From the NCBI RefSeq assembly GCF_003952365.1, contig NZ_CP034443.1:3713001-3777000 (forward strand): a DNA stretch of 64,000 bases. The letters are read 5' to 3'. The stretch is from Mesorhizobium sp. M9A.F.Ca.ET.002.03.1.2 (GTDB taxonomy: Bacteria > Pseudomonadota > Alphaproteobacteria > Rhizobiales > Rhizobiaceae). The notes below the pieces were generated by a model. That model had not been told where the DNA came from, ran no database searches, and worked only from the letters and a program-made list of their open reading frames with translations. Position numbers and translations under genes: made by a program. Shown piece by piece: positions 1 through 9,346 of the stretch (position 1 is its first letter; each line of letters opens with the position of its first letter).

Positions 1-105
1 TTCTGTCAGGCGCTCCAGCTCATGAAAGGCTGGATCATTGCGCAAATCCTCCCCTGACGGATTTTCACCGTCCAGCGGATTCAGCCAGAGTGCGAGATCA
101 ATCAC
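1..105 (-). CDS. tssA: TssA (ImpA) type VI secretion protein, N-terminal fragment
   Basis: The reverse strand reads from a GTG at 105 into the window edge and gives a short peptide beginning VIDLALWLNPLDGENPSGED, followed by LRNDPAFHELERL. This is the ImpA_N pattern at the start of TssA, the cap protein that primes and coordinates sheath polymerisation in type VI secretion. A purine-rich GGGGG lies about 7 bases before the GTG. In-frame TTG codons further upstream are alternative starts. The gene diverges from tssH across a 333-base gap, as reported for the Agrobacterium imp/hcp loci. Only about 35 residues are visible; the rest lies before the window. The family call rests on a short match but is reinforced by the neighbour. 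Confidence 0.72.
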   Translation of the reverse strand, partial: MIDLALWLNPLDGENPSGEDLRNDPAFHELERLTE

Positions 106-438
106 ACCAACCCCCAGCAAGCGGCCCCTGTGCCGTGCGTGACCCAACGTTAGCACACTGCGACACTTTACCACAATTTAGTTGCCGCTCAATCTTAATG
201 GAAGCTTGCAAACCCGGCCCTGAGTCCGAAATCGGCGGCACAAATTGTCGAACCCTGAATGTGAATGCATCGCAAAGAGATGGGCATTCCATGGCTGTTT
301 CGGCCGATGGCGTGGGCTTTTGCCGGGACGTGCGAAGTCGGCCTAATCGGGCACTCAGACGCCTGATCCATCACACGCTTTGTCAAGTCGCTGCTTATGT
401 GGCAGTTTATTGACTGGCAGATCGCAGGAGCAAGTTCG
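106..438. promoter_or_regulatory. Divergent intergenic region tssA/tssH
   Basis: This gap separates the outward-facing starts of tssA (reverse) and tssH (forward) and should hold both promoters. Short open frames here lack ribosome sites and look like noise. No clear operator, repeat or RNA structure is visible. Confidence 0.5.
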
Positions 439-3234
439 ATGGAACAGCGCCGGTCGTCGCAGAGCTTCAAACGCAAGGAACTGGTCGGCAAGCTGAATCC
501 CGTCTGTTTGCGCGCCTTCAAGGCTGCGGCCGACACCGCCAAACTGCGCGGCAATCCCTACGTCGAGCTCGTTCATTTCGTCGAACAACTGGTGCTTTCC
601 GAGCGCTCTGATGTTCAACTGATACTGGCAGACGCCGGGGTGGATGCGAGCAGGCTGACGGCCGATATGACCCGCGCCGTCGACAAGCTGCCTTATGGCG
701 CCACTTCGATCGAGGAATTTTCCGATCACATCTTTCACGCCATCCAGGAGGCCTGGAGCCTGGCGGGGCTGGAATTCAGCGTCGAGGAAGTCCGCAGTGC
801 GCATATTCTGCTCGCATGCCTGAAGACGCCGGTGCTGGAAGGCCTGCTGTCAAAGATCAGCGGCGAATTCGACAAGATCGATGCGGACGCGGTTATCGCG
901 CGGTTCGCTGATGTGGTGGAGGGCTCACTCGAAGCTGGTGCCTCGACTGCGGTTCCCTCCGCCGAACCGTCGCGGCGGGCTCCGGGCGGGGATTCGGCGC
1001 TGGCCAAGTATGCGACCGACCTGACCCAACGCGCCCGCGACGGCAAGATCGATCCGGTCGTCGGGCGCGATCCGGAGATCAGGCAGATCGTCGATATCCT
1101 GATGCGACGCCGGCAAAACAACCCGATCCTGACCGGCGAGGCGGGGGTCGGCAAGACCGCCGTCGTCGAGGGCTTTGCCTTGCGCATCGCCGAGGGCGAC
1201 GTGCCGCCCACGCTGCAGGGCGTCAGCGTGCGCATGCTCGATGTCGGTTTGATGCAGGCAGGCGCAAGCGTGAAGGGTGAATTCGAGAAAAGGCTGAAGG
1301 CGGTCATCGATGAGGTTCAATCCTCCGAAACGCCGGTCATCCTCTTCATTGACGAAGCTCACACCTTGATCGGCGCCGGCGGCGCGGCTGGCACCGGTGA
1401 CGCGGCCAATCTGCTGAAGCCGGCGCTGGCGCGCGGCGAGCTTCGCACGATCGCCGCAACGACCTGGGCCGAATACAAGCAGCACATCGAGAAAGACCCT
1501 GCGCTGACTCGCCGTTTCCAGGTGGTCAAGATAGACGAGCCGTCGGAAGCGGTCGCCGTTCTCATGCTGCGTGGTGTGGCCGGTATCCTCGAGCAGCATC
1601 ACAAGGTGCAGATACTCGATGAGGCGATCGAGGCGGCGGTCAGCCTGTCCCATCGCTACATCCCGGCGCGGCAACTGCCGGACAAGGCCGTGAGCCTTCT
1701 CGACACCGCCTGTGCCCGTGTCGCCATTTCGCAGCATGCCACCCCGGCCGAGGTGGAGGATATCATGCGCCGCCGCCAGGCGCTGGAGGTCGAGCGCGGC
1801 ATCATCGGCCGCGAGGCAGCGATCGGCATCGACGTGGCCGACCGGCAGGCTCGGGTCGAAACAGGGCTCGCCGAGACCGAACTCACGCTTACCACCGCGC
1901 AGGAACGTTGGGATCGGGAAAAGGCGCTGGTTGGCGAGATACTCGAATTGCGCGCCAGACTGCGCGGCGAGGGTGTGTCGCTCGATGCTGTGGAGACCCC
2001 GGAAGCGGTCGCCGAAACAGCAGGCGCCGATGCGCCTGAGATCGAAACGTCTGCGATCGAAACACCTGGGATCGAAACGCCTGAGATCGAAACGCCTGAC
2101 ACCGATGCGGATGCAACGGCCACTGCCGGTCCCTCTCCACCCGACCCGGCTGCCGATCTCGTGCGGTTGCGGGAGTTGATGGCCGAACTGGCCGAAGCGC
2201 AGGGTGAGACGCCGCTGATCCTGCCGTCAGTCGACCGCAACGCCGTGGCTGCCGTGGTACAGGATTGGACCGGCATCCCGACAGGACGGATGCTGTCGAG
2301 CCAGACCGAAAAGGCGCTGCGGCTCGCCGCCACTCTGTCCGAACGCGTGGTCGGCCAGGATCATGCCATGGAGATGATCGCCAAGCGCGTGCAGACCAGC
2401 CGCGCCGGGCTCGGCGCGCCCGAAAAACCAGTGGGGGTTTTTCTGCTCTGCGGTCCTTCGGGCGTTGGTAAGACCGAAACCGCGCTGGCCTTGGCCGAGA
2501 CGCTCTACGGCGGCGAGCAGAACCTCATCTCCATCAACATGTCCGAGTTCCAGGAGGCGCATACGGTCTCTACCTTGAAGGGCGCGCCGCCCGGATATGT
2601 CGGCTACGGCAAGGGCGGCATCCTGACCGAGGCGGTCCGGCGAAAGCCCTATTCGGTGATCCTGCTCGACGAGGTCGAAAAGGCGCATCCGGACGTGCAC
2701 GAGATCTTCTTCCAGGTTTTCGACAAGGGGATGATGGACGACAGCGAGGGCCGGCGGATCGATTTCAAGAACACGCTGATCCTGCTCACCTCGAATGTCG
2801 GCTCCGAGGTCATCATGGACCGGACCGGGAACGGCACGGTACGAGCCGGGCTCGACGATCTGGATACCGCCTTGCGGCCACCGCTGTTGAAGGTTTTCCC
2901 CGCGGCTTTCCTTGGCCGGGTGGTGACCATTCCCTACTATCCGCTATCGGATTCGATGATCGAAGCCATTACCCGCCACCAGTTCGCCAAGATCGCCCGC
3001 CGGCTGCGCTTAAGCAACGATGCCGAGTTGGTGATCGGTGACGGTGTCATGGATCTGGTCAAGGCCCGCTGCACCGAGATCGAATCCGGCGGGCGGATGA
3101 TCGACGCCATTTTGACAAACACGCTTCTGCCCGAATTGAGCCGCGGCGTGCTGAACCGGTCGCTCGAGGGCGAAAAGATGACGAAGGTGACTGTCGGAGC
3201 CTCCGAAGGAGGATTCACCTATTCCTTCGAATAG
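439..3234 (+). CDS. tssH: TssH (ClpV) AAA+ ATPase of the type VI secretion system
   Basis: ClpV disassembles the contracted TssB/TssC sheath in the cytoplasm using ATP. The 931-residue product has an N-terminal Clp-N region opening KLNPVC, a first AAA+ module with Walker A GEAGVGKT near residue 233 and Walker B ILFIDEAH near 300, a middle coiled-coil segment, and a second AAA+ module with GPSGVGKT near 672 and [10 protein letters not shown] near 741. Stretches such as [20 protein letters not shown] and [19 protein letters not shown] are typical of ClpV rather than ClpA or ClpB. The ATG at 439 was chosen over one at 397 because AGGAG lies 8 bases upstream of it. The linker contains four copies of an IETPx repeat. 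No hcp-type gene follows, so this is the edge of the locus. Confidence 0.93.
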   Translation: MEQRRSSQSFKRKELVGKLNPVCLRAFKAAADTAKLRGNPYVELVHFVEQLVLSERSDVQLILADAGVDASRLTADMTRAVDKLPYGATSIEEFSDHIFHAIQEAWSLAGLEFSVEEVRSAHILLACLKTPVLEGLLSKISGEFDKIDADAVIARFADVVEGSLEAGASTAVPSAEPSRRAPGGDSALAKYATDLTQRARDGKIDPVVGRDPEIRQIVDILMRRRQNNPILTGEAGVGKTAVVEGFALRIAEGDVPPTLQGVSVRMLDVGLMQAGASVKGEFEKRLKAVIDEVQSSETPVILFIDEAHTLIGAGGAAGTGDAANLLKPALARGELRTIAATTWAEYKQHIEKDPALTRRFQVVKIDEPSEAVAVLMLRGVAGILEQHHKVQILDEAIEAAVSLSHRYIPARQLPDKAVSLLDTACARVAISQHATPAEVEDIMRRRQALEVERGIIGREAAIGIDVADRQARVETGLAETELTLTTAQERWDREKALVGEILELRARLRGEGVSLDAVETPEAVAETAGADAPEIETSAIETPGIETPEIETPDTDADATATAGPSPPDPAADLVRLRELMAELAEAQGETPLILPSVDRNAVAAVVQDWTGIPTGRMLSSQTEKALRLAATLSERVVGQDHAMEMIAKRVQTSRAGLGAPEKPVGVFLLCGPSGVGKTETALALAETLYGGEQNLISINMSEFQEAHTVSTLKGAPPGYVGYGKGGILTEAVRRKPYSVILLDEVEKAHPDVHEIFFQVFDKGMMDDSEGRRIDFKNTLILLTSNVGSEVIMDRTGNGTVRAGLDDLDTALRPPLLKVFPAAFLGRVVTIPYYPLSDSMIEAITRHQFAKIARRLRLSNDAELVIGDGVMDLVKARCTEIESGGRMIDAILTNTLLPELSRGVLNRSLEGEKMTKVTVGASEGGFTYSFE
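2040..2099 (+). repeat. Four tandem 15-bp repeats inside tssH
   Basis: Four consecutive units close to GATCGAAACGCCTGA encode [15 protein letters not shown] and IETPD in the segment between the two AAA+ modules. The last two units are identical at the DNA level and the first two differ by two or three bases. The unit length is a multiple of three, so copy number can change without breaking the frame. Confidence 0.9.
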
Positions 3235-3556
3235 CCCAGGAGCAATTCTATAGCTCCAGTGGTCAAATCTGATGGAGTTGTCTTCGCAGTTGGGACGTCA
3301 AGCATTTGTTGCATTGAAACGACGCTGCCGGGTGCATGGTTGTCTTCGCGGTCGACATCGGTCGCCGCATGATGGAGCTTCGCGGGGCGAGCCTTCAATG
3401 TGGACGACGCACTTTGCTGAGACAGCGGTGCAACCCATCAGCGGAATGGCTCGGCTCACGTCCCGGCAGGACGCCTCAGACGTTCAGATTCTGAACGCTA
3501 TGGATTTACGTTGTGGCTCCTACACTCGGATTTACAGGCCGCGCCCGAACACCAAA
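3235..3556. other. Convergent intergenic region, nothing recognised
   Basis: This lies between the convergent 3' ends of tssH and the flippase gene. A forward open frame from 3272 runs into the flippase on the opposite strand, but its composition is unlike a protein and no ribosome site precedes it. A 5-bp GGAGC/GCTCC stem just after tssH (about 3240-3258) is too weak to call a terminator. Confidence 0.4.
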
Positions 3557-5002
3557 CTAGCCGCGAAGCCTGAGGAACAAGTCTCGCGCATTGAACAGGT
3601 CAGAACGCACCAGCACGAAGAGGGCCGTGCCATAGACAGAGGCTCCAAGGACAATTGCGCTAATAAGGAGTGTCTCCTGGGCGGCGTGCTCAGGCGCGCT
3701 GCGTAGCCACGCGCTGACGGCGCCGAACATCAGGAGGGCGGCGAGAGCCAGTCGTGGGAAGATCTCAAGGGGTCTCAGCACGTCGATACGCGCGATGCGC
3801 TGGGCGTAGAAGAGGAAGATTGGTAGGAGGACCAGGCTGCAGGCTACGAGCGCCACCATCGTCATCTCAAGGCTGATCTGCGCAGTGACGGACAACAGCA
3901 TCGTTGCGACAACAGAGTAAGCTATGTTCAACATCAGGATCAACCTGGAGTGACCCATTGCAAGGATTGTAAACGCGCAGAGGCTGTCAATAGTGCGTTG
4001 CAGGCCCAGCAGCATGAGAATCTGGACAGCGACGACCCCGCTGGCCCATTGCGGGCCGAAGATAAAGGGAACCGCGATCGGTGCGATCGCGGCAAATCCG
4101 ATGAATGCAGGAAATCCCGCTATCCCGGCCATGCGGACGGTCGTGTTGAAGAAACGGTCGATCTTTTCGGGTTGATCTTGAATCCGTGCCACGGTGGGCA
4201 TAGTGACAGCCATCAGCGGACTGAGGAATACTTGCACAAGAAGGTCGAGCGGACGACGGGCGAGAGCATAGATTCCGACCGCATGGGGGCCGAGGAACGT
4301 ACCGAGCAAAACCTTTGGAATTTCCTCGTTCAAGAAATTCCAAAAAGTCTGGACGATAAGCGGGCCGCCAAATCCTAATAGGTCACGAACCTTTGCATAG
4401 GAGAAGGTAAGACCGGGTCGCCAAGAACTGCCAAGGAGAAGAACAGCGGTTTCCACAACCGCTTTTGCAAGGTGCATCCAAATCATGCTCCACACGCCGA
4501 AACCGGCTATTGCCAAGACGATGCCGAGTGTGCCGCCGACGAGGGTGCCGGCAATTGTACGCAACGCGAACAAGCGGAACTCGAGTTGGCGCTTCAACAC
4601 AGCCGCAGGTACCGACGAGAGGGCCTGAATTACGACGACCACGCTGCTCCAGCGAATGAGATCTTCGAGAATGGGCTGTCCGAACGCTGCAGCAATCAAA
4701 CCGGCAGACGTCCAGATGAGCCCGCTAATCACAGCGCCGGTGGCGGCGAGAAGCCAGAAGGCCGAGTCAAAGTGTGAGGACTCGATTTTAGGATGCTGGA
4801 TGAGTGCCTCCGGTATTCCGATCGTCACCGGAACAGCAAAAATGACGGGTACAACCATGGAGAGGGCGGCGAGGCCGAATGCTTCAGGTCCGAGATGCCT
4901 GGCTAATACGACAAAAACGGCAAACATGGCTGCTTGCCGACCCCATGTTTCGACTGCTGCCCAGGCTGCGCCGCTGACAATCTTCGCGCCGATCGATGTC
5001 AT
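3557..5002 (-). CDS. Wzx-like polysaccharide flippase (PST/MATE-like)
   Basis: A 481-residue, strongly hydrophobic protein with about 12-14 predicted membrane segments and the polysaccharide-transporter arrangement: an N-terminal MTSIGAKIVSGAAWAAVETWG segment, then LARHLGPEAFGLAALSMVV. Proteins of this type flip lipid-linked oligosaccharide repeat units across the inner membrane for exopolysaccharide or O-antigen assembly. Full length for the family. It is the only transporter-like gene in the polysaccharide region, consistent with export of a product made by the dehydrogenase, epimerase and glycosyltransferase further on. Which polymer it serves cannot be told from sequence. Confidence 0.85.
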   Translation of the reverse strand: MTSIGAKIVSGAAWAAVETWGRQAAMFAVFVVLARHLGPEAFGLAALSMVVPVIFAVPVTIGIPEALIQHPKIESSHFDSAFWLLAATGAVISGLIWTSAGLIAAAFGQPILEDLIRWSSVVVVIQALSSVPAAVLKRQLEFRLFALRTIAGTLVGGTLGIVLAIAGFGVWSMIWMHLAKAVVETAVLLLGSSWRPGLTFSYAKVRDLLGFGGPLIVQTFWNFLNEEIPKVLLGTFLGPHAVGIYALARRPLDLLVQVFLSPLMAVTMPTVARIQDQPEKIDRFFNTTVRMAGIAGFPAFIGFAAIAPIAVPFIFGPQWASGVVAVQILMLLGLQRTIDSLCAFTILAMGHSRLILMLNIAYSVVATMLLSVTAQISLEMTMVALVACSLVLLPIFLFYAQRIARIDVLRPLEIFPRLALAALLMFGAVSAWLRSAPEHAAQETLLISAIVLGASVYGTALFVLVRSDLFNARDLFLRLRG

Positions 5003-5549
5003 CGCACGTCTCTTTGCCCGTTGGCATACAGGCCTGCGACTTTCGATCGCGCAGCCAAGGCTTTCCGCCTTCGTCCCACGGCTGCGCCGCTAGCGATCTG
5101 GCTTGGTCTACGTGAATAAAAAGGAGAGCCGTCGACCTCTCTCCAGCTATCGTCTGTCGAGTTGGAACCTCGCGAACGCAGAGCAGTCGCGGGCCACGGA
5201 CAGCGTTTAGCGTGCTTGCTCGTCATTCTATTCCACCACCCACAAGCACCCATGGCTGAGGATACTGTGGTTGGAGAGGAAGGGTGGCTGCATCCAGTTC
5301 TTATTGGTCATAGGCAGCTCCTCTGGAGATCCTCTTTCTAGCGCAATCAAATGAGGCGGTGTTACGGCTGATATCCCGATGTCATCGCCGCAGGCGCGTT
5401 GCTGGGGTTGGAATTCGTTCGAGTGCATCGTGCCAGACCTTACGCCGGAGCGTGGGAACGTAAACGTCCCCAAACGGCGTATGTCTGTTTGGTGCAGCCT
5501 GATTACCGATTGACCATCCCGCGTTCCGCACGCCCATCCGCGCGGGCGA
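5003..5549. other. Intergenic region, nothing recognised
   Basis: This stretch is upstream of the flippase gene and downstream of the glycosyltransferase remnant. Open frames on both strands are short, Cys/Arg-rich and without ribosome sites. The flippase promoter should lie in its left part. No repeat ends or transposase motifs were recognised, though decayed debris is likely given the remnants next door. Confidence 0.4.
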
Positions 5550-5690
5550 TCAAGAAGCGGGCTTGGCAGCTGTCTCTTGCCGTGCTGGCCTAACAACAAG
5601 CTGCTCGGTCCGCTTGGCGGTGACCTTCCAGCTATATTCCCGCTCGACCCTCTCTTTGAGCGCACGCCAGTCACGCAGCGTGGCGTTTCA
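5550..5690 (-). pseudogene. Glycosyltransferase C-terminal remnant
   Basis: On the reverse strand about 40 codons after a TGA read NATLRDWRALKERVEREYSW, then KVTAKRTEQL, and end at a stop at 5550-5552. The spacing of DW, EREYSW and T..L resembles the end of GT4-type glycosyltransferases, where W..VA..TE.LY is common. There is no start codon and no catalytic region, so only the tail survives. It follows immediately after the cytidylyltransferase remnant, as if a deletion joined two genes of an older sugar cluster. Confidence 0.5.
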
Positions 5691-5925
5691 CATCCCCGGG
5701 CTGCGCCGTGGACCGTCAAGCTGCCGTTCAAGGAATGTAATCCCTGAACCAGCGCTTGATGTACTCGCCCTCTGATCCGAGCGCGATGGCCTGTAGCGGT
5801 CGTAGTGCATCATGATGTGCCACAGGATCGGCATCGAAGACCGATCTCGACCATCGGCTTGGGACAGCTCTCTGTTTCGTCGGCCAGCCGCGGCCCAAAT
5901 CCTGCGCGAGGATACCCACGTTCAT
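5691..5925 (-). pseudogene. Glucose-1-phosphate cytidylyltransferase remnant (RfbF-like), frameshifted
   Basis: The reverse strand starts MNVGILAQDLG at 5925 and, after reading-frame changes, continues RLADETESCPKPMVEIG, ILWHIMMHYDRY, GEYIKRWFRDYI and LNGSLTV. This is the order of the N-terminal half of RfbF-type nucleotidyltransferases (usually AGGLGTRL.EET..KPKPMVEIGG, then ILWHIM, then GEYIKR). At least three indels break it and the first motif has Q-D instead of G-G. RfbF makes CDP-glucose for dideoxysugar synthesis; this copy cannot be functional. It indicates that the locus once made a different surface sugar. Confidence 0.75.
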
Positions 5926-6030
5926 AAGCCTTTCCCACCAGCAAACACGGGTCTCGAACGCCCGTGAGTTCTGTTACCATGGGCGATCGGCGTTCAACGA
6001 CGCGAGCGAACGGATGATGGAAGCGCACCG

Positions 6031-6854
6031 ATGTGGACCTTTAGACGGACCTTCAGCACCATGCTTGACAATCAATTGCGGCTGCGACTTAGGCCGTTTG
6101 AGGCAGGCGACTGGTCGGCGTCTGCTGTCATTGTTGCGCCCCATCCGGATGACGAGACGCTGGGTTGCGGTGGCGTTGCGGCCAAAAAGATTGCCTCGGG
6201 CGCCCAGGTCCGTTTTGTTTTCGTCACCGATGGCGCCGCGTCTCATCGCCACCTTATGCATCCTGAAACCTTGCGGGCGACACGCGAGGCCGAAGCCATA
6301 GAAGCAGTTCGTCGTCTGGGCGCATCATCCGAAAGTGTTACATTCTTACGCCTTCCAGACGGGGCGGCCAATCATCACCTTCATGAGATAACAGATGCGG
6401 TCGTGTCGAGGCTCAACTCATGGCGGCCGCAGAGCGTTTTCGTGAACCATGCAAAGGATCCGACTTCCGATCATGTCGCCGTCAATGCAGCAGTTCGCGC
6501 GGCGCTTCGTGCCTATCGTCGCCCTGTCACGGTATTCGAGTATCCAGTCTGGTATTGGTACCATTGGCCATGGACAAGTCTGTGGGGCGATTTGCCGAAT
6601 ATGTGGCGTGTTACTTTGCGGCAGACGATCAAGACGGCGGCAGGGCTGCGGGCGCCGTTCACGCTCAATAGCCTCGCCTATGTTGGCGATGTTATCGACG
6701 TAAAGCGTGAAGCGCTGGCGGCGCATGCGTCGCAGATGCAGCGCCTGGAGAACCAAGATGAATGGCGGACGCTGTCGGACTTGTCGGGGGAGATTTCGTC
6801 GGGCGGTTGCTGGCCGACTACGAAATGTTCACACGCTACGAAATCAATATTTAG
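6031..6854 (+). CDS. PIG-L/LmbE-family deacetylase, frameshifted near its 3' end
   Basis: PIG-L enzymes are zinc-dependent de-N-acetylases acting on N-acetylglucosamine-containing substrates. The motif APHPDDETLGCGG (His38, Asp40, Asp41) is the metal site, and SDHVAVN near residue 147 supplies the distal His. The ATG at 6031 follows GGAAG by about 8 bases; 6061 is an alternative. After residue ~252 the frame continues into unrelated sequence, whereas the adjacent frame gives GDFVGRLLADYEMFTRYEIN and ends at TAG 6852-6854, a natural PIG-L end. The break maps to a run of five G at 6786-6790, where one more G would restore the frame. As read, the frame passes straight into the downstream lipoprotein gene. 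Confidence 0.75.
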
Positions 6855-6855
6855 C

Positions 6856-9150
6856 ATGTGTGGCCGCCTGATCGCGGTCGTTATGATCGGGTGCACCCTC
6901 GCAAGCTGCGACGCCGCTCAGGGACAGGGACCTCCCGAAGAAATTCTAGAGTCGGGTCTTGTTTTTGAACGCAAAGAAATTGCCCCCTATTCAGGAGACG
7001 TAAAGCTTGTTGGCGATATAGACGGCGATAATCGACTGGATTTCGTTCTTGGCGGCTTCCCCGAGGATGCGATGTCTTGGTGGCGGTGGCCCGATCTGGT
7101 CCGCACCGTAATCGCGAGGCCCCACGTCGAGTTCACCACCGACGGCGTGCTTGCCGACATCGATGGGGACGGTGATCCCGACATCGTCACGGCCGATGGG
7201 CCCGATGCTGTCAATCTCGTCTGGTTCGAGAACCCGCGGCCGAATGATAACCCGACCCACGGTACCAGCTGGAAGCGTCGGGAAATCGGTGCAGTCGGCG
7301 GCTGGGGCAAAGACATCAAGGCGGCCGATTTCGACGGGGACGGCCTCGTTGATATCGTCGTTCGGGCGCCTGGCGAAGTGATGATTTTCTTCCAAGAAAG
7401 CCCCAGCTCCTGGACCCGCGTGGGCTTGTTCTCCTTCAACTTAGGCGAAGAGGGAATGGCAATCGGGGATATTGACGGCGATGCTGATGTCGATCTCGTC
7501 CTGCACGGAGTATGGGCGTCGAATCCAGGCGCAGCGGCAGCACGCGATCCAGCACTATGGCGCAGCTACGAGCTTGGTCCGTTCAATCCTGCATTCAAGG
7601 CGCTCGTCACCGACCTTGACCAGGACGGCCGCGCCGACATTCTGACTTCAAGTTCCGAGCACACTGACGACGTCGCCTGGTTCCAGCCCCTCGCCGGACC
7701 GACGGGCCGCTGGATCCGCCATGTCATTCAGCCATCTGTCGCGGGCGCCCATACGCTGCAGGCAGCCGACATGGACGGAGACGGAGACAACGATGTCGTG
7801 GTTGGGCAGATGCATACGACCGAGGAGCGCAAACTCGCGATCCATTACAATATCGACGGGCAAGGAACGCGCTGGGCCCGTCAAGTGATCGACGATGTGG
7901 GTCTCCACAACGGCGTCGTCGCCGATGTCGACAGGGACGGCGATTTCGACATCTATGGGGCGAACTGGGTGGGCAACCCGCCCGTCAGAGTTTGGATCAA
8001 TCGGCTGGATCCGCCTGCATCGGTCCGAATCGACCGCTGGACCTATCATCGCATAACGAACGGGCATGTCCGCTCCTTTGGGCTCGCTTTTTCCGACATG
8101 GATGGTGATGGTCGCACAGACATCATCTCGGGTCCGTTCTGGTACCGTCAACCGTCCGAAGCCTGGAGCACACAATGGCAACGGACCCGGCTTGCTGAGG
8201 GTGTGGACGCGGTCGCAGCCCTGGATCTCGATGGCGATGGGCGCGGGGAGGTCATAGCACAGCGAGGCGGAGGCAGGGCGCTGCACCTGGTGTGGCTCCA
8301 TGCCGAGGACATCGAGGCGCACCGCTTTGAAGTGCACGGGATCGGAGAGGTTCCCGCCGCCAGTCATGAGCTCGGCTCTCAGGGCCATGCGCTAGCCCAG
8401 ATCGTAAAAGGTGGGAAGCCGGAGCTGGCGGTCTCGAGCGGCGGTGGGGTTTTCTATTTCAAGATTCCTGACGATCCAACAGTCGAGCCATGGCCGCGCA
8501 CCCGCATCTGCGTCGAAGCGTCTGATGAAGGGATCGCATTCGCCGATATCGATGGCGACGGTCTACTTGACCTTGTCGCCACGACCGGCGATGCAAAGAC
8601 GGCCGCATGGTGGCGCAATCCAGGTGACGGCTCGCCAGACTGGGAGCTTCGGCATGTTGGAAAAGTTCCTGAAATGGTCTATCCCGACCGCGTGGCTGCC
8701 GCCGATCTTGATGGCGATGGACGTGCGGACATCGTCGTGACCGAGGAAAATGGCAAAGCCGACAGCGCTAAGGCGTATTGGTGGCACAACCCCGGCGACA
8801 GCTCCTCCGACTGGGAGCAACACGAAATCACCTCGCGCGGTTCCCTTAATAGCCTTTCAGTGTCCGATATGACTGGGGACGGCAGGGCGGATCTTATCAT
8901 CGGCGAGCATCGCGGCACACTTCGCCTCTCAAGCTGGCATAATCTGGGTGGGGACGGTTCATCGAGCAGCTGGTCGGCGAAGGGATGGAAAGCCATCTGG
9001 GAGCAAGGACGGTCGACCTTGACGGTGACGGGGATCTCGACATCGTGTCGATCGCATGGGACGCATTCGAAGCCATCCATGTCTGGCGCAATGACGCGGT
9101 CGGCGAGGATGCTGATGGCGACCAAAAGGTCCGCTGACGGGGAGGGCTGA
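6856..9150 (+). CDS. FG-GAP/VCBS-repeat lipoprotein, frameshifted near its 3' end
   Basis: Starting at ATG 6856, one base after the PIG-L stop, the protein opens with a lipoprotein signal (MCGRLIAVVMIGCTLASC; lipobox LASC). It then carries about twelve copies of the calcium-binding loop DxDGDGxxDIV, for example ADIDGDGDPDIV and ADLDGDGRADIV, spaced as in FG-GAP beta-propellers. It is probably anchored in the outer membrane or periplasm and may bind glycan or protein partners. Near 8955, at a GGTGGGG tract, one base appears missing: the other frame continues RFIEQLVGEGMESHLGA, a thirteenth repeat VDLDGDGDLDIV, and a stop at 9135-9137. The version given here ends with a low-complexity tail at 9150. 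Its substrate is unknown; the tight link to PIG-L suggests a shared glycan role. Confidence 0.75.
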   Translation: MCGRLIAVVMIGCTLASCDAAQGQGPPEEILESGLVFERKEIAPYSGDVKLVGDIDGDNRLDFVLGGFPEDAMSWWRWPDLVRTVIARPHVEFTTDGVLADIDGDGDPDIVTADGPDAVNLVWFENPRPNDNPTHGTSWKRREIGAVGGWGKDIKAADFDGDGLVDIVVRAPGEVMIFFQESPSSWTRVGLFSFNLGEEGMAIGDIDGDADVDLVLHGVWASNPGAAAARDPALWRSYELGPFNPAFKALVTDLDQDGRADILTSSSEHTDDVAWFQPLAGPTGRWIRHVIQPSVAGAHTLQAADMDGDGDNDVVVGQMHTTEERKLAIHYNIDGQGTRWARQVIDDVGLHNGVVADVDRDGDFDIYGANWVGNPPVRVWINRLDPPASVRIDRWTYHRITNGHVRSFGLAFSDMDGDGRTDIISGPFWYRQPSEAWSTQWQRTRLAEGVDAVAALDLDGDGRGEVIAQRGGGRALHLVWLHAEDIEAHRFEVHGIGEVPAASHELGSQGHALAQIVKGGKPELAVSSGGGVFYFKIPDDPTVEPWPRTRICVEASDEGIAFADIDGDGLLDLVATTGDAKTAAWWRNPGDGSPDWELRHVGKVPEMVYPDRVAAADLDGDGRADIVVTEENGKADSAKAYWWHNPGDSSSDWEQHEITSRGSLNSLSVSDMTGDGRADLIIGEHRGTLRLSSWHNLGGDGSSSSWSAKGWKAIWEQGRSTLTVTGISTSCRSHGTHSKPSMSGAMTRSARMLMATKRSADGEG

Positions 9151-9346
9151 GCATCGGCCGGCGCGCCGCATGAACTGTAGCGACCTCGTCCGGCACCACC
9201 TGTTTACACCGCTGCGCGGGCGCTCGTGCATCGACGCTCAAGTCCGGGAAAATTCGCTGCGCTGAACGAATTCAACCGCTCGACGTATTAAACCATTCGA
9301 CATTGTCGATGGCAGGTTGACCAAGCCAGTGCGCAAGCCGGGCCGC

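Noticed and set aside
3272..3706. 144-codon forward open frame after tssH
   Set aside because: Overlaps the flippase gene on the opposite strand, lacks a ribosome site and has no protein-like pattern.
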